Source: Pantoea cypripedii
GTDB taxonomy: Bacteria > Pseudomonadota > Gammaproteobacteria > Enterobacterales > Enterobacteriaceae
NCBI RefSeq assembly: GCF_002095535.1
Contig: NZ_MLJI01000003.1
Coordinates: forward strand, 529,478-593,477
Length of the DNA stretch: 64,000 bases
Direction of reading: 5' to 3'
A program made the translations under genes and the position numbers. The notes under the pieces are model-generated. The model saw only the letters and a list, made by a program, of their open reading frames with translations. It had not been told where the DNA came from and did not search any database. Shown here piece by piece: positions 52,300-61,980 of this stretch (positions within the stretch are counted from its first letter, which is position 1; every line of letters starts with the position of its first letter).

Positions 52300-53740
52300 G
52301 GACGACTCCAGTGAAAGCAGGATAGAGATGATTCCAGGGTTGAATGCGCTCAAAGGCGGCGCTCGCCGCCAGCACCAGGCCATCGTCCAGGTGACGACCA
52401 ACAATCTGCATACCAATAGGTAATCCGCTACGGGTTAACCCGGCGGGAACCGATGCCGCTGGCTGACCGGTAAAATTGAAGGGGAAACAGAAGGAGAGCC
52501 AGTGATCGCTACTGACCATACGGCCATCAATGACCTCCGGGCCTTGCATCCCCAGCGGGAATGGCGGCACGGCCAGGGTTGGCGTCAGCAGCAGATCGTA
52601 ACGCTGCATAAAGCGCCACATCTGATTACTGAGTTTTTTCCGCGCCACAATCGCATCGGTGAATGTCTCCGCACGCCATGGCTGTTGCAGCATACCTGCG
52701 AGGTGGGGCGACATACGATCACCCAGCTGAACGGACATCTCACGCATGCCACTCAGGTCACTCTCCAGTGCGACCAGCGCCCGGAAAGCTGCTGCCTGAT
52801 CGGCGATATCGGGATTGACCTCTTCCAGGTCCGCACCCAGTTCTCGGGCAAAGCGGCGCGCTGCGGCGGTGACCACACGGCGCACTTCGCTATCAACCGC
52901 CACATAACCAAAATCAGCGCTGAAAGCGATACGTAAACCGTTGAGCGGTTTTTCCGGCGCGCTTAGCCAGTCCACATCGTTGCAGGGGATGGAATGGCGA
53001 TCGCGCATATCCGGCCCCGCCATGACCGACATCATCAATGCCGTATCCCGCACGGTACGCGTCATCGGACCAATATGTTCCAGTGATTCCCAACTGGATA
53101 CCCCTGGGTAACGCTCGTCACGACAGCCAGGCCAAAGCGGAACCCGTCCCATCGATGCCTTGAATCCATAGACGCCGCAGTGTGCGGCTGGAATACGTAC
53201 CGACCCCCCGCCATCGCTGCCGAGCGCAATCGGACAAAGCCGCGCTGCCAGCGCTGCACCTGAACCGGCGCTGGACCCGCCCGGTGTTTTACTCAGATCC
53301 CACGGATTACGGGGTGAAGGGAACAGCGGATTATGACCCACGCCGCTATAACCAAATTCCGGTGCAGTGGTTTTTCCCAGCAGCACCGCATCAGCCGCCA
53401 GCAGGCGTTCAACGGTGATGTCATCCTCATCCGGGATAAAATCCGCATAGGCAGCCGATCCTGACGTGGTTTTTACCCCGGCAGTACAAATCAAATCTTT
53501 CACTGCCAGCGGCACCCCGGCCAAGGCACCGAGCGTTTCCCCCTTCGCTCGTCTGGCATCAATCGCGCTAGCCTGGGCCAGCGCCCGCTCCGGCACCGGG
53601 GTGCAAAAAGCCTGAATCTGCGGTTCCCGCTGGGTGAGGCGATCAACAGCCGCTTGCGTCAGTTCACGCGCGGACACCTCACCGTTACGAATCAGCGCCG
53701 CCAGCATGGTGGCATCGCCATCCAGTAACTCATCAAACAT
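52289..53740 (-). CDS. Amidase-signature-family hydrolase
   Basis: The 483-residue enzyme has the Ser-cisSer-Lys triad: Lys in Val-Lys-Asp-Leu, the cis-Ser in Gly-Gly-Ser-Ser-Ala-Gly-Ser-Gly, and the nucleophilic Ser in Asp-Gly-Gly-Gly-Ser-Val-Arg-Ile-Pro. The family covers AtzE-type carboxybiuret hydrolases, allophanate hydrolases and others. Its operon with a biuret-hydrolase-like enzyme suggests a role in the same ureide route. The ATG at 53740, eight bases after GGAG, is preferred to 53761. Confidence 0.85.
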   Translation of the reverse strand: MFDELLDGDATMLAALIRNGEVSARELTQAAVDRLTQREPQIQAFCTPVPERALAQASAIDARRAKGETLGALAGVPLAVKDLICTAGVKTTSGSAAYADFIPDEDDITVERLLAADAVLLGKTTAPEFGYSGVGHNPLFPSPRNPWDLSKTPGGSSAGSGAALAARLCPIALGSDGGGSVRIPAAHCGVYGFKASMGRVPLWPGCRDERYPGVSSWESLEHIGPMTRTVRDTALMMSVMAGPDMRDRHSIPCNDVDWLSAPEKPLNGLRIAFSADFGYVAVDSEVRRVVTAAARRFARELGADLEEVNPDIADQAAAFRALVALESDLSGMREMSVQLGDRMSPHLAGMLQQPWRAETFTDAIVARKKLSNQMWRFMQRYDLLLTPTLAVPPFPLGMQGPEVIDGRMVSSDHWLSFCFPFNFTGQPAASVPAGLTRSGLPIGMQIVGRHLDDGLVLAASAAFERIQPWNHLYPAFTGVVHET

Positions 53741-53925
53741 GGCTTTCTCCAGGTTAATCATTGATACCTGGAGTCATTGCAGATCGCATGCCAGATCGCG
53801 CAGGTAAAGGCGGATAAAACAGAAAAGTCAGTCAGGATACGGGCCTGGATACAAGATCGAATTCTTATGGGCTTTTTTTGATAGCACAATTGCTAGCAAT
53901 GCACCAAAACCGTTCGTCGGATGCG

Positions 53926-54828
53926 CTATGACTTGGCAAAACCCGGCATCGTCTGTAACGAGATGTTGAGGAACTCGACCAATGCTCTGACCCGCTGTGG
54001 GATAAACCGCGCATCAGGAAAAACGGCATACAAATAGCGATCCGGCAGGCGATAGTCTGGCAAGATGTGCACCAGCCTGCCGGAATCCAGTGCCGCCGCG
54101 CTGAGCGGCCGTTGCAGGCCCCCGATGCCAATACCCGCTTCTATGGCCTGCATCAACGCCTGGCTGGTGTTGGCCCTGAACACGGTATTCACCGCCAGCG
54201 AACATATTCCTGCGCTGCTGAGCAAGGTTAACGGCGCATCTTTGGCGATACCGCGGAAGCGCACATGCGGCAGTTGCGCCAGTTGCGTCACCTCGTTAAC
54301 CGGCGTGGCCCTGATGAAGGCCGGTGCTGCCACCAGCACCGTTTCCACTCGCGCCAGGGAACGGGCCGCCATGGTTGTCGGCGGCTGTTCTGCCAGGCGT
54401 AGCGCCACATCAACCCCTTCACCAATCACATCCGATAAGCGATCGTCGAGCGCGATATCCAGCCTGATCCCCTGATGCTCCCGCTGGAAATTGAGTAAAT
54501 AAGGCAGGAAAAGCTGCCCGATCCCACTGGGCAACTGCATATGCAGATTTCCCTGCAACTGCTGCTGCGCCGGGCGCAGCTGGGTTTCAATCTCATCCAT
54601 GGCCTCCATCAACGGTAATATCTGCTGCAAATATTGCGTACCCGCCTCGGTCAGCGCCATGGATCGGGTGGTGCGTCGCAGCAACACCACCCCCAGCTCC
54701 GCTTCTAACGCGGCAATCTGCTGACTTATCGCCGATTGTTTAAGGCCTGCCTGCCGCGCCGCCGCTGAGAACGAACCGGCTTCCGCGACCCGGATAAAAG
54801 TGCTGATGGCATTAAGTTTGTTATTCAT
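53926..54828 (-). CDS. LysR-family regulator divergent from an SDR gene
   Basis: The 300-residue protein starts with a LysR domain (Leu-Asn-Ala-Ile-Ser-Thr-Phe-Ile-Arg-Val-Ala-Glu, then Ser-Ala-Ile-Ser-Gln-Gln-Ile-Ala-Ala-Leu-Glu). It is of the type that often represses a neighbouring oxidoreductase. It is divergent from the SDR gene at 54927. Confidence 0.87.
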   Translation of the reverse strand: MNNKLNAISTFIRVAEAGSFSAAARQAGLKQSAISQQIAALEAELGVVLLRRTTRSMALTEAGTQYLQQILPLMEAMDEIETQLRPAQQQLQGNLHMQLPSGIGQLFLPYLLNFQREHQGIRLDIALDDRLSDVIGEGVDVALRLAEQPPTTMAARSLARVETVLVAAPAFIRATPVNEVTQLAQLPHVRFRGIAKDAPLTLLSSAGICSLAVNTVFRANTSQALMQAIEAGIGIGGLQRPLSAAALDSGRLVHILPDYRLPDRYLYAVFPDARFIPQRVRALVEFLNISLQTMPGFAKS

Positions 54829-54926
54829 CTATTAAATTTCGTGATAAGTGCTATCGAATGGATGGGATATAACCACAAAAAATAATAGATGAGAATGCAA
54901 CCACAACCTCATGCGGAGACGGTCAA

Positions 54927-55985
54927 ATGCATCATTCATCACACAACAAGGTAGCCCTGGTGGCGGGGGCAAGCGGGATTGTCGGTAGCCAGCTGGTTAA
55001 TAGCCTGCTGGCGCAGCAGTGGCAGGTGATTGGGCTGACGCGTCAGCCAGCGCGGCAACATCAACCGATTCCCTATGTCAGCGTTGATCTGCTGGATAGC
55101 GCCGGGAGCACGAAAGCGCTGGCACCGCTGACAAACGTCACCCACATTTTTTATAGCGCCTGGCTCGATGCAGCGGACTGGTCAGCGATGGTCGAACCAA
55201 ATGTGCGGATGCTGCGCAACCTGGTACAAGGCGTTGAGGCGCATGCCCCGCTACAACACGTTAGCCTGATGCAGGGCTATAAGGTTTATGGTGCACATCT
55301 TGGTCGTTTTAAAACCCCGGCGCGCGAAACTGATCCTGGTGTACCAGGCGCGGAGTTCAATGCGGCACAGCTGGCATGGTTGTCGGCATTCCAGCAGGGA
55401 AAAAACTGGCACTGGAGTGCTCTGCGCCCAGGCGTAGTGGGTAGCGCGGTGCCGGGTAATATGATGAATCTGGCACTCAGCATCGCGGTTTACGCGTCAT
55501 TATGTCAGGCAGCGGGTTTGCCGTTACGGTTTCCGGGGTCTGAACTGAGCTGGCAAAGTATGGTGGATCATACCGATGCCCGCTTACTGGCTTCGGCCAG
55601 CGTCTGGGCGGCCGAAGCCCCGGCGGCACACAACCAGGCGTTTAATGTTAACAACGGCGATCTCTGGCGCTGGAGTGAACTCTGGCCAGCCATTGCCCGC
55701 TGGTTTGAACTCGACTGTGCCCCGGCGGTCGCGTTGTCGTTCCAGCAGCTGTTCCGCGACTCGCGGGATAACTGGCAGGCGCTGGCACAACAGCACGCGT
55801 TGCAGCAGGAGGATATCCTGCAACTCAACGATGGCCGTTTTGCTGATTTCGTTTTTGGCTGGGATTACGACATGTTTGGCGACGGCAGCAAACTACGTCG
55901 TGCCGGTTTCAGCCAATATCGCGCCACTGATCAGATGTTTTTTGATCTGTTCAGCGCCTTTCGCCAGGCGAGGCTGATTCCTTAG
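54927..55985 (+). CDS. PRISE-like SDR oxidoreductase
   Basis: The 352-residue extended SDR has the cofactor motif Gly-Ala-Ser-Gly-Ile-Val-Gly and a Gln-Gly-Tyr-Lys-Val-Tyr-Gly stretch, similar to plant progesterone-5beta-reductase/iridoid synthase-like (PRISE) enzymes. It would reduce an enone-type or carbonyl substrate with NAD(P)H. The 3' end overlaps the convergent LysR gene by 35 bases. Confidence 0.8.
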   Translation: MHHSSHNKVALVAGASGIVGSQLVNSLLAQQWQVIGLTRQPARQHQPIPYVSVDLLDSAGSTKALAPLTNVTHIFYSAWLDAADWSAMVEPNVRMLRNLVQGVEAHAPLQHVSLMQGYKVYGAHLGRFKTPARETDPGVPGAEFNAAQLAWLSAFQQGKNWHWSALRPGVVGSAVPGNMMNLALSIAVYASLCQAAGLPLRFPGSELSWQSMVDHTDARLLASASVWAAEAPAAHNQAFNVNNGDLWRWSELWPAIARWFELDCAPAVALSFQQLFRDSRDNWQALAQQHALQQEDILQLNDGRFADFVFGWDYDMFGDGSKLRRAGFSQYRATDQMFFDLFSAFRQARLIP

Positions 55986-56895
55986 CTTCGGATTCGTAGA
56001 AGAAATTACACAGCAGCTGCCAGAGATAGCTGGCAGCTGGGGTGAAGCGATGATCGGCACTGCGCAACAGGTGGCTCTGGCTTTCGCGGGCAATACGATG
56101 ATCAAGAGGAATCGCCCTGAGTTCCTGCTGGCGTAACACCTGTGGAATGGCCTGCTCGGTCATAAACGCAATGCCCAACCCGGCCTGACACAGCGACAGC
56201 GCACTGGAAAACAGGTTGCAACAATAAGCGGGGGCCAGCACCTGCCCTTCGCTTTTGAAGATGGCGCTGAGATAACGTTGCAAGCCAAAGTTTTCACTCA
56301 TGGTAATCAGTCGGTGCTGGGTCAGCTCGGCAATGCTGATTTTGCTATATCCGGCTATCGGATGGTCCGGGCGCACGATGGCGCAAATGGGTCCACGCCG
56401 AAAGCTGTGGGATTTCAGCCCCGGCGGCCCGGCGGTGCCAAAACCGACCGCCATATCCACTTCGCCGCGCATGATCAGATCCACGGTGCTTTGCATATCA
56501 CCCGAGCTGATATCGACAAACACACCCGGCCAGGCCACGGAAAACTCCTTCAATACGTTGTTGACCACCTCTTCCACGATGCCCTGCCCCACCCGCAATG
56601 TCACCGAGCCACCACGCATATGCCGCATATCGCGCAACTGCCGTTCCAGCAGCTTGCGCCGTTGGCTGGTTTGCGCGTAATCATCTGCCAGTAGCTTACC
56701 GGCTTCCGTTAACACCACATTGCGGCCACGCCGTTCCAGCAAGGGTAATTGCAGGCTACGTTCCAGCAACGATAACTGACGACTGACGACCGAAGGGTTG
56801 ATGCCCAGCGCATCGGCGGCGCGCCGTATCCCGCCATGCATCCCGACTTCATATAAATAACTTATCGCCTTCTCCGGATAAGTGGCCGTTGTCAT
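55951..56895 (-). CDS. LysR-family regulator of the peptidase/transporter operon
   Basis: The 314-residue protein has a LysR domain (Ile-Arg-Arg-Ala-Ala-Asp-Ala-Leu-Gly-Ile-Asn-Pro-Ser-Val-Val-Ser-Arg-Gln-Leu). It is divergent from the M20 peptidase and transporter genes, with 112 bases between, so their regulation is likely its role. Confidence 0.87.
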   Translation of the reverse strand: MTTATYPEKAISYLYEVGMHGGIRRAADALGINPSVVSRQLSLLERSLQLPLLERRGRNVVLTEAGKLLADDYAQTSQRRKLLERQLRDMRHMRGGSVTLRVGQGIVEEVVNNVLKEFSVAWPGVFVDISSGDMQSTVDLIMRGEVDMAVGFGTAGPPGLKSHSFRRGPICAIVRPDHPIAGYSKISIAELTQHRLITMSENFGLQRYLSAIFKSEGQVLAPAYCCNLFSSALSLCQAGLGIAFMTEQAIPQVLRQQELRAIPLDHRIARESQSHLLRSADHRFTPAASYLWQLLCNFFYESEAKESASPGERR

Positions 56896-57007
56896 AAGTT
56901 GTTCCTATCTGTTGCTATCAGGTCAACAATTCTAGCATTCCCACCTCATTTTTATACGCTGAGTTTTCTGCGCATACTGCCGTCTGGACTCAGGCAGGAA
57001 ACGATAA

Positions 57008-58153
57008 ATGAACAACATAAAAAATTACTTACAACAGCATGCTGATGACATTCTGGGTGATATCAAACGACTGGTGCAGGCGGAGTCACCGTCATTAGAT
57101 AAAGCGGCGGTGGATCGCTGTGGCGAGGTGCTGCAAAGCATTTTCAAACAGCGCCTGGAAATTGAGGCACAGGTGGATCACCAGACAAAATATGGCAACC
57201 ATTTGCGTTTTTCACTCGGGAACGAGGGGCCGCAAACCACCCTGATGGGTCATTTCGACACGGTCTGGGATCACGGTGATTTAGCCCTGCGCGAAGAGGA
57301 TGGCAAACTGTATGGCCCCGGCGTGCTGGATATGAAAGCGGGCCTGGTGCAGGCCATCTGGGCGGTACGCGCCCTGCAACAGCTGGATTTGTTAAGCGGG
57401 CAGCGCATTGTGTTCCTGTGCAACAGTGATGAAGAGGTGGGTAGCCCCAGCTCCAGTGACTGGATTGGCCGCAACGCCGCAGGATCACAGCAGGTGCTGG
57501 TGGTGGAACCTGCGGTAGTAGGCAGCAACGACCTGAAAATTGCGCGTAAAGGCACCGGACGTTATGACGTGGTGATTACCGGCCAGGCAGCACATGCTGG
57601 CAATAATCCTGAAGAAGGGATCAGTGCGGTGCAGGAGATGGCGCATCAAATCCATTTCCTCCATGCCTTAAATGCACCGGAACGCGGGACCACGGTCAAC
57701 GTGGGCATCGCCAATGGCGGCAGCCGGATCAACGTGGTGGCCGACCATGCTGAACTGGGCATTGATACCCGTGTCACCAGCGAAGATGAAGCCCAGCGCA
57801 TCCATGATGCTATCACCCAACTGCAACCGGTGCTGCCGGGCATTGTGTTGTCCGTTACGGGTGAACAGGGCCGCCCGCCAATGCGTCAGACTCCGGCGTC
57901 ACAGCAGATGCTGGAACGCGCCCAGCAGATCGCACAACAGCTCGGATTTGCCGTTGAGGGTAAATCCGTCGGCGGCGGCAGTGACGGCAACTTCACGGCG
58001 GCGCTGGGTCTGCCCACCCTTGATGGTCTCGGTGCCACCGGCGCGGGCATTCACGCACGCCATGAACACATCATCGTTGCCAATATTGTCCCGCGTGCCG
58101 CACTGGTGGCAGGCATGGTGCTGGGCAACCGTGCAGCAGGGGATGCGGTATGA
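57008..58153 (+). CDS. M20-family zinc peptidase, glutamate-carboxypeptidase-like
   Basis: The 381-residue enzyme has the M20 metal ligands: His-Phe-Asp-Thr-Val, Gly-Val-Leu-Asp-Met-Lys, Asn-Ser-Asp-Glu-Glu-Val-Gly-Ser, Val-Val-Glu-Pro-Ala and a late His. It resembles the CPG2 group, which cleaves N-acyl-glutamates. With the permease gene after it (ATGA overlap) it probably hydrolyses an imported acyl-amino acid or dipeptide. Confidence 0.87.
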   Translation: MNNIKNYLQQHADDILGDIKRLVQAESPSLDKAAVDRCGEVLQSIFKQRLEIEAQVDHQTKYGNHLRFSLGNEGPQTTLMGHFDTVWDHGDLALREEDGKLYGPGVLDMKAGLVQAIWAVRALQQLDLLSGQRIVFLCNSDEEVGSPSSSDWIGRNAAGSQQVLVVEPAVVGSNDLKIARKGTGRYDVVITGQAAHAGNNPEEGISAVQEMAHQIHFLHALNAPERGTTVNVGIANGGSRINVVADHAELGIDTRVTSEDEAQRIHDAITQLQPVLPGIVLSVTGEQGRPPMRQTPASQQMLERAQQIAQQLGFAVEGKSVGGGSDGNFTAALGLPTLDGLGATGAGIHARHEHIIVANIVPRAALVAGMVLGNRAAGDAV

Positions 58154-59547
58154 GCCAGGTAAACCTCGCACAGACAGCAACAGCACCGGCCGCCCGCCCC
58201 GTCGGGCAAAGTCCGTATCTGCTGCTGTTTATTATGCTGGTGGTGGCCGCTGTTGCCACCTGGCTGATCCCGGCAGGCGCATTCGATTATGTCACCCGTG
58301 AGGGGATCAAGTTTGCGGTGAAAGGCAGTCTGCATGCGGTGCCGCAGTCTGGTGTCTATCCGCTGGAGATTTTTACCGCCATCGCTGAAGGCATGGTCAA
58401 AGCCGCGCCAATTATCTTTTTGATTCTGTTTACCGGCGGTGTGCTGGCGGTGGTGGAATCCACCGGGGCGATTAAAACCGCGCTCAACTCGCTGGCCCGC
58501 AGTACCAGCCTGAGTGATACCCGCATCATCCTGATCTTTGGTGTGATTTTCGCCATTCTCGGCACCACCGGCGCGGTGATCAATGCGGTCGTGGCTTTTG
58601 TGCCGATTGGCCTGCTGGTGGCGCGTTCGCTGGGGCTGTCGCCGATCCTCGGAGCATCGCTGGTGTACCTCTCCTGCGCTGCCGGGTTTAACGTCTCGGT
58701 ATTAGGCCCGGCGACCACTGGCCTGACGCAACATCTGGCGCAACTGCCGATCTTTTCCGGCATGCTGCTGCGTGGGATAACCTTCCTGTTGTTTGCGCTG
58801 AGCGCCATTGCTTACCTGATCTGGTCGGTACGTAAAGCGCGTCGCGAAGGTCATCTGCGCCCGCAACAGGCTGAGGAACAGGATGCAACGCTGGTCGTCA
58901 CCGGTCGCCATAAGCTGATTCTGATCACCTGTGCGCTGGCACTGATTATTTTCATCAGCGGTGCCGTGCGGTTGCACTGGGGCACCAATGAAATGTCCGC
59001 CATGTTTATCCTGCTGGCGATTGTGGTGGGGCTGATTGGCCGCATGTCCGGGACGGATATCGCCAATACTTTCCTTTCCGGCTGCTCTGGCCTGGTGAAA
59101 GGTGGTTTTATTGTCGGCCTGGCGGGCGCAGTGTCGCTGGTGCTGCAACAGGGCCATGTGCTCGATCCTATTGTTGGCTTCCTCACCGACCTGCTGGCAC
59201 CGGTGCCGCAAAAGCTCGCGGCGATTGGCATGTTTATCAGCGCAGCGTTGATTCACTTTGGCATCTCATCAGGCTCTGGCGAATCGGCGGTGCTGATCCC
59301 AATCTTTTCTCCGCTGGGGGATAACCTCGGCCTGACACGTCAGGTCACGGTGCAAACCGTATTGCTGGGTGAAGGCATTGTTAACTGCATCAGCCCCACC
59401 TCCGGCGTACTGATGGCGGTGCTGGCGACCGCCGGTATTCCTTTCGGTAAATGGCTGCGTTTTATCGCGCCGCTGATCGCCGTGTGGTTCAGTATCTGCG
59501 TGGTGATGCTGTTGATCGGTGTGTCGATTAAGTGGGGGCCTTTTTAA
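58150..59547 (+). CDS. YfcC/DcuC-family membrane transporter
   Basis: The 465-residue protein has about 12 segments and the pattern of the YfcC branch (Trp-Leu-Ile-Pro-Ala-Gly-Ala-Phe-Asp-Tyr near the start, Gly-Glu-Gly-Ile-Val-Asn-Cys-Ile-Ser-Pro-Thr-Ser-Gly near the end). Members carry dicarboxylates, amino acids or peptides. The tight joining with the peptidase gene suggests that it imports the peptidase substrate. Confidence 0.83.
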   Translation: MSQVNLAQTATAPAARPVGQSPYLLLFIMLVVAAVATWLIPAGAFDYVTREGIKFAVKGSLHAVPQSGVYPLEIFTAIAEGMVKAAPIIFLILFTGGVLAVVESTGAIKTALNSLARSTSLSDTRIILIFGVIFAILGTTGAVINAVVAFVPIGLLVARSLGLSPILGASLVYLSCAAGFNVSVLGPATTGLTQHLAQLPIFSGMLLRGITFLLFALSAIAYLIWSVRKARREGHLRPQQAEEQDATLVVTGRHKLILITCALALIIFISGAVRLHWGTNEMSAMFILLAIVVGLIGRMSGTDIANTFLSGCSGLVKGGFIVGLAGAVSLVLQQGHVLDPIVGFLTDLLAPVPQKLAAIGMFISAALIHFGISSGSGESAVLIPIFSPLGDNLGLTRQVTVQTVLLGEGIVNCISPTSGVLMAVLATAGIPFGKWLRFIAPLIAVWFSICVVMLLIGVSIKWGPF

Positions 59548-59570
59548 GCCATTGAAATAACAACATCTCT

Positions 59571-59648
59571 GTAGCGGCGTGATTTATCACGCCTGTTCTG
59601 GCAATACATGCACCGTTCCTAAAGGCGCGCGATAAATCGCGCCGCTAC
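59571..59648. repeat. REPIN-type pair of palindromic repeats
   Basis: Two inverted copies of the GTAGCGGCG unit, at both ends of 78 bases, follow the transporter gene by 23 bases. Confidence 0.85.
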
Positions 59649-59684
59649 ACCATCTGAAAAATTTCCCCTGGTGATCTGTGAGCA

Positions 59685-59719
59685 AGCACAACATTTTGAT
59701 GTTGTGCTTTTGTTATTTA
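59685..59719 (+). terminator. Terminator of the peptidase/transporter operon
   Basis: AGCACAACAT (59685-59694) pairs perfectly with ATGTTGTGCT (59699-59708) and is followed by TTTTGTTATTT. Confidence 0.82.
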
Positions 59720-59731
59720 CGTTTAATATTA

Positions 59732-59759
59732 CGAATGAAAGTTAATTTAGATTCATTCG
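59732..59759 (+). promoter_or_regulatory. Inverted-repeat operator candidate before ybiU
   Basis: CGAATGAA (59732-59739) and TTCATTCG (59752-59759) are a perfect inverted repeat around 12 bases, ending 28 bases before the ybiU start. The DeoR-type regulator encoded just after ybiU is a natural candidate for binding. Confidence 0.55.
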
Positions 59760-59787
59760 AAACACACCGAACCGACCAGGAGTTGCT

Positions 59788-61050
59788 ATGAACACCTCTT
59801 TTACCTCAGTGACCCTACCTGACGATCACAAAGCAAAAATCCGGCTGATGAAACAGCAGCTGAGAGCGCAAATCGGCGACGTTGAAGGCTTATTCCTTCA
59901 GGTGAAAGCCAAAATCACCCAGGCCATTGCCGAAGCAAAGGAAGATGAAGCACAGCGGGGAACAGCCTGGCCGGTGGTGAGCTGGCGTGATATCGCGGGA
60001 AAAAACATCTCTCAGGAGCAAATCGACTTTATTAAGCGTCGCGGCTGCGTGGTGGTGAAACAAAACTTCGCCCGTGACGAAGCCCTGGCCTGGGATAAGG
60101 CGATGCTGGATTACCTCGAACTGAATGATTTTGACAACCTCTATCGTGGCCCCGGCGATACCTTCTTCGGCAGTCTGGAAGCCTCGCGACCGGAAATTTA
60201 TCCCATCTACTGGTCCAAATCGCAGATGGAAGCACGCCAGAGCGAAGGGATCTCCCTGACGCAATCCTTCCTGAACCGGCTATGGAAATTTAATAGCGGC
60301 GGTGTGACCTGGTTCGATCCTGACGTCAGCATTATCTATCCCGACCGCATCCGTCGCCGCCTGCCGGGCACCACCTCGAAAGGGCTGGGCGCGCATACTG
60401 ATTCCGGCGCACTGGAACGCTGGTTGCTACCCGCTTATCAGCAGGTATTTCGCAACATCTTCAATAACCAGTTTGCTGACTACGATCCCTGGGATGCGGC
60501 GCACCGTACCGAAGTGGATGAATATGATGTCGCTAATACCACCAAATGCTCGGCTTTCCGCACATTCCAGGGCTGGACCGCGCTTTCAGATATGGAAACG
60601 GGTCAGGGCTTGCTGCATGTGGTGCCGGTGCCTGAAGCCATGGCATATGTACTGCTACGTCCGCTGCTCAGCGATGTGCCAGAAGATGAACTCTGTGGTG
60701 TGGCACCCGGTAAAGTGCTGCCGATTTCGCAGCAATGGCACCCGGACCTGATCGCGGGTTTATCTTCCATTCCGCCGTTGCAGGCAGGTGACTCGGTGTG
60801 GTGGCATTGCGATGTGATCCATTCCGTCGCTCCCGTTGAATCACAACAGGGCTGGGGCAATGTAATGTATATTCCCGCCGCCCCCTTGTGCGACAAAAAT
60901 CTGCGTTACGCGGAAAAAGTCGCCAATGCGCTGGATTTCGGCATCTCTCCCCCCGACTTCCCGCGTGAAGATTATGAGCGTGACTGGCAGGAGCGCTTCA
61001 CCACTGCGGATCTGAATGCGATTGGCAAACGCAGCCTGGGGCTGGCCTGA
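59788..61050 (+). CDS. ybiU: DUF1479-family protein YbiU
   Basis: The 420-residue protein agrees with E. coli YbiU in length and pattern. The fold is related to iron/2-oxoglutarate oxygenases: His-Thr-Asp-Ser-Gly and a late His in Val-Trp-Trp-His-Cys-Asp-Val-Ile-His could be iron ligands. Its reaction is unknown. A DeoR regulator follows. Confidence 0.88.
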   Translation: MNTSFTSVTLPDDHKAKIRLMKQQLRAQIGDVEGLFLQVKAKITQAIAEAKEDEAQRGTAWPVVSWRDIAGKNISQEQIDFIKRRGCVVVKQNFARDEALAWDKAMLDYLELNDFDNLYRGPGDTFFGSLEASRPEIYPIYWSKSQMEARQSEGISLTQSFLNRLWKFNSGGVTWFDPDVSIIYPDRIRRRLPGTTSKGLGAHTDSGALERWLLPAYQQVFRNIFNNQFADYDPWDAAHRTEVDEYDVANTTKCSAFRTFQGWTALSDMETGQGLLHVVPVPEAMAYVLLRPLLSDVPEDELCGVAPGKVLPISQQWHPDLIAGLSSIPPLQAGDSVWWHCDVIHSVAPVESQQGWGNVMYIPAAPLCDKNLRYAEKVANALDFGISPPDFPREDYERDWQERFTTADLNAIGKRSLGLA

Positions 61051-61144
61051 TGAAATCTGCCCGGTGGTCCATCGTTCGCCACCGGGCGCACCGCTTTCTG
61101 CTAGACTGGCGAGGTTTACCCTAACCGTGCCCCCTAAAAACTCT

Positions 61145-61897
61145 ATGAATACCCGACACGAACAGATTATCCAGTTGGTGAACGAGCGCGGCAGCGTGAG
61201 CGTGAGCGAGCTTTCGCAGTTGACCGGCGTTTCTGAAGTGACCATCCGCCAGGACCTCAACGCACTGGAACGCGAAAATTTCCTGCGTCGCGTGCACGGC
61301 TCGGCGGTGGCCCCCGACAGTGATGATGTCGGTTCGCGCATGCGTACCCGCTATAAAATCAAACAGGCGATTGCCGAACACGCTGCGTCACTGGTTAATG
61401 ATGGCGAAGCCATTTTCATTGAAGGCGGCAGCACTAACGCGTTGCTGGCACGTTGCCTTGCCAGCCGCAAAGATTTGACCATCATCACCGTGAGCCACTA
61501 CATCGCCCAGTTACTGCGGGATTCGCAGTGCGAAGTGATTATCCTCGGCGGTCAGTACCAGAAAAGCAGTGAATCGATGGTGGGATCGCTTACCCGCTTC
61601 TGCCTGCAACATATCAATTTCCATAAAGCCTTTCTCGGCGTCGATGGCTGGCACCCGGATACCGGTTTTACCGGCCGGGATATGATGCGATGCGATGTGA
61701 TCAATGCGGTGATGGCCAAACAGACTTACACCATCGCCGTGACCGACTCCTCCAAATTTGGCGTGATCCATCCCTACCCCAGCGCGCCGGAACACCCGTT
61801 TGATGCGGTGATTACCGATGACGGCATTCCCGCCACCGCACGCGAGCAACTGACGGAAACCGGGGTGCGGTTAGAACTGGTCGCTCAGCCAAAGTAA
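61145..61897 (+). CDS. DeoR-family transcriptional regulator
   Basis: The 250-residue protein has the DeoR headpiece (Thr-Arg-His-Glu-Gln-Ile-Ile-Gln-Leu-Val, then Val-Ser-Glu-Val-Thr-Ile-Arg-Gln-Asp-Leu-Asn) and a sugar-phosphate-type sensor domain (Ile-Phe-Ile-Glu-Gly-Gly-Ser-Thr-Asn, then Gly-Val-Asp-Gly-Trp). The ATG at 61145 gives the normal N-terminus; the frame to 61016 is mostly within ybiU. It may act on the inverted repeat before ybiU. Confidence 0.88.
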   Translation: MNTRHEQIIQLVNERGSVSVSELSQLTGVSEVTIRQDLNALERENFLRRVHGSAVAPDSDDVGSRMRTRYKIKQAIAEHAASLVNDGEAIFIEGGSTNALLARCLASRKDLTIITVSHYIAQLLRDSQCEVIILGGQYQKSSESMVGSLTRFCLQHINFHKAFLGVDGWHPDTGFTGRDMMRCDVINAVMAKQTYTIAVTDSSKFGVIHPYPSAPEHPFDAVITDDGIPATAREQLTETGVRLELVAQPK

Positions 61898-61980
61898 CGT
61901 TATAACGCACAAATTGATCGTTGCCGGTTACGCTGATAAGCGCATGATGTCTTCCTTTGGCATGAAACCAGGATAAACCC

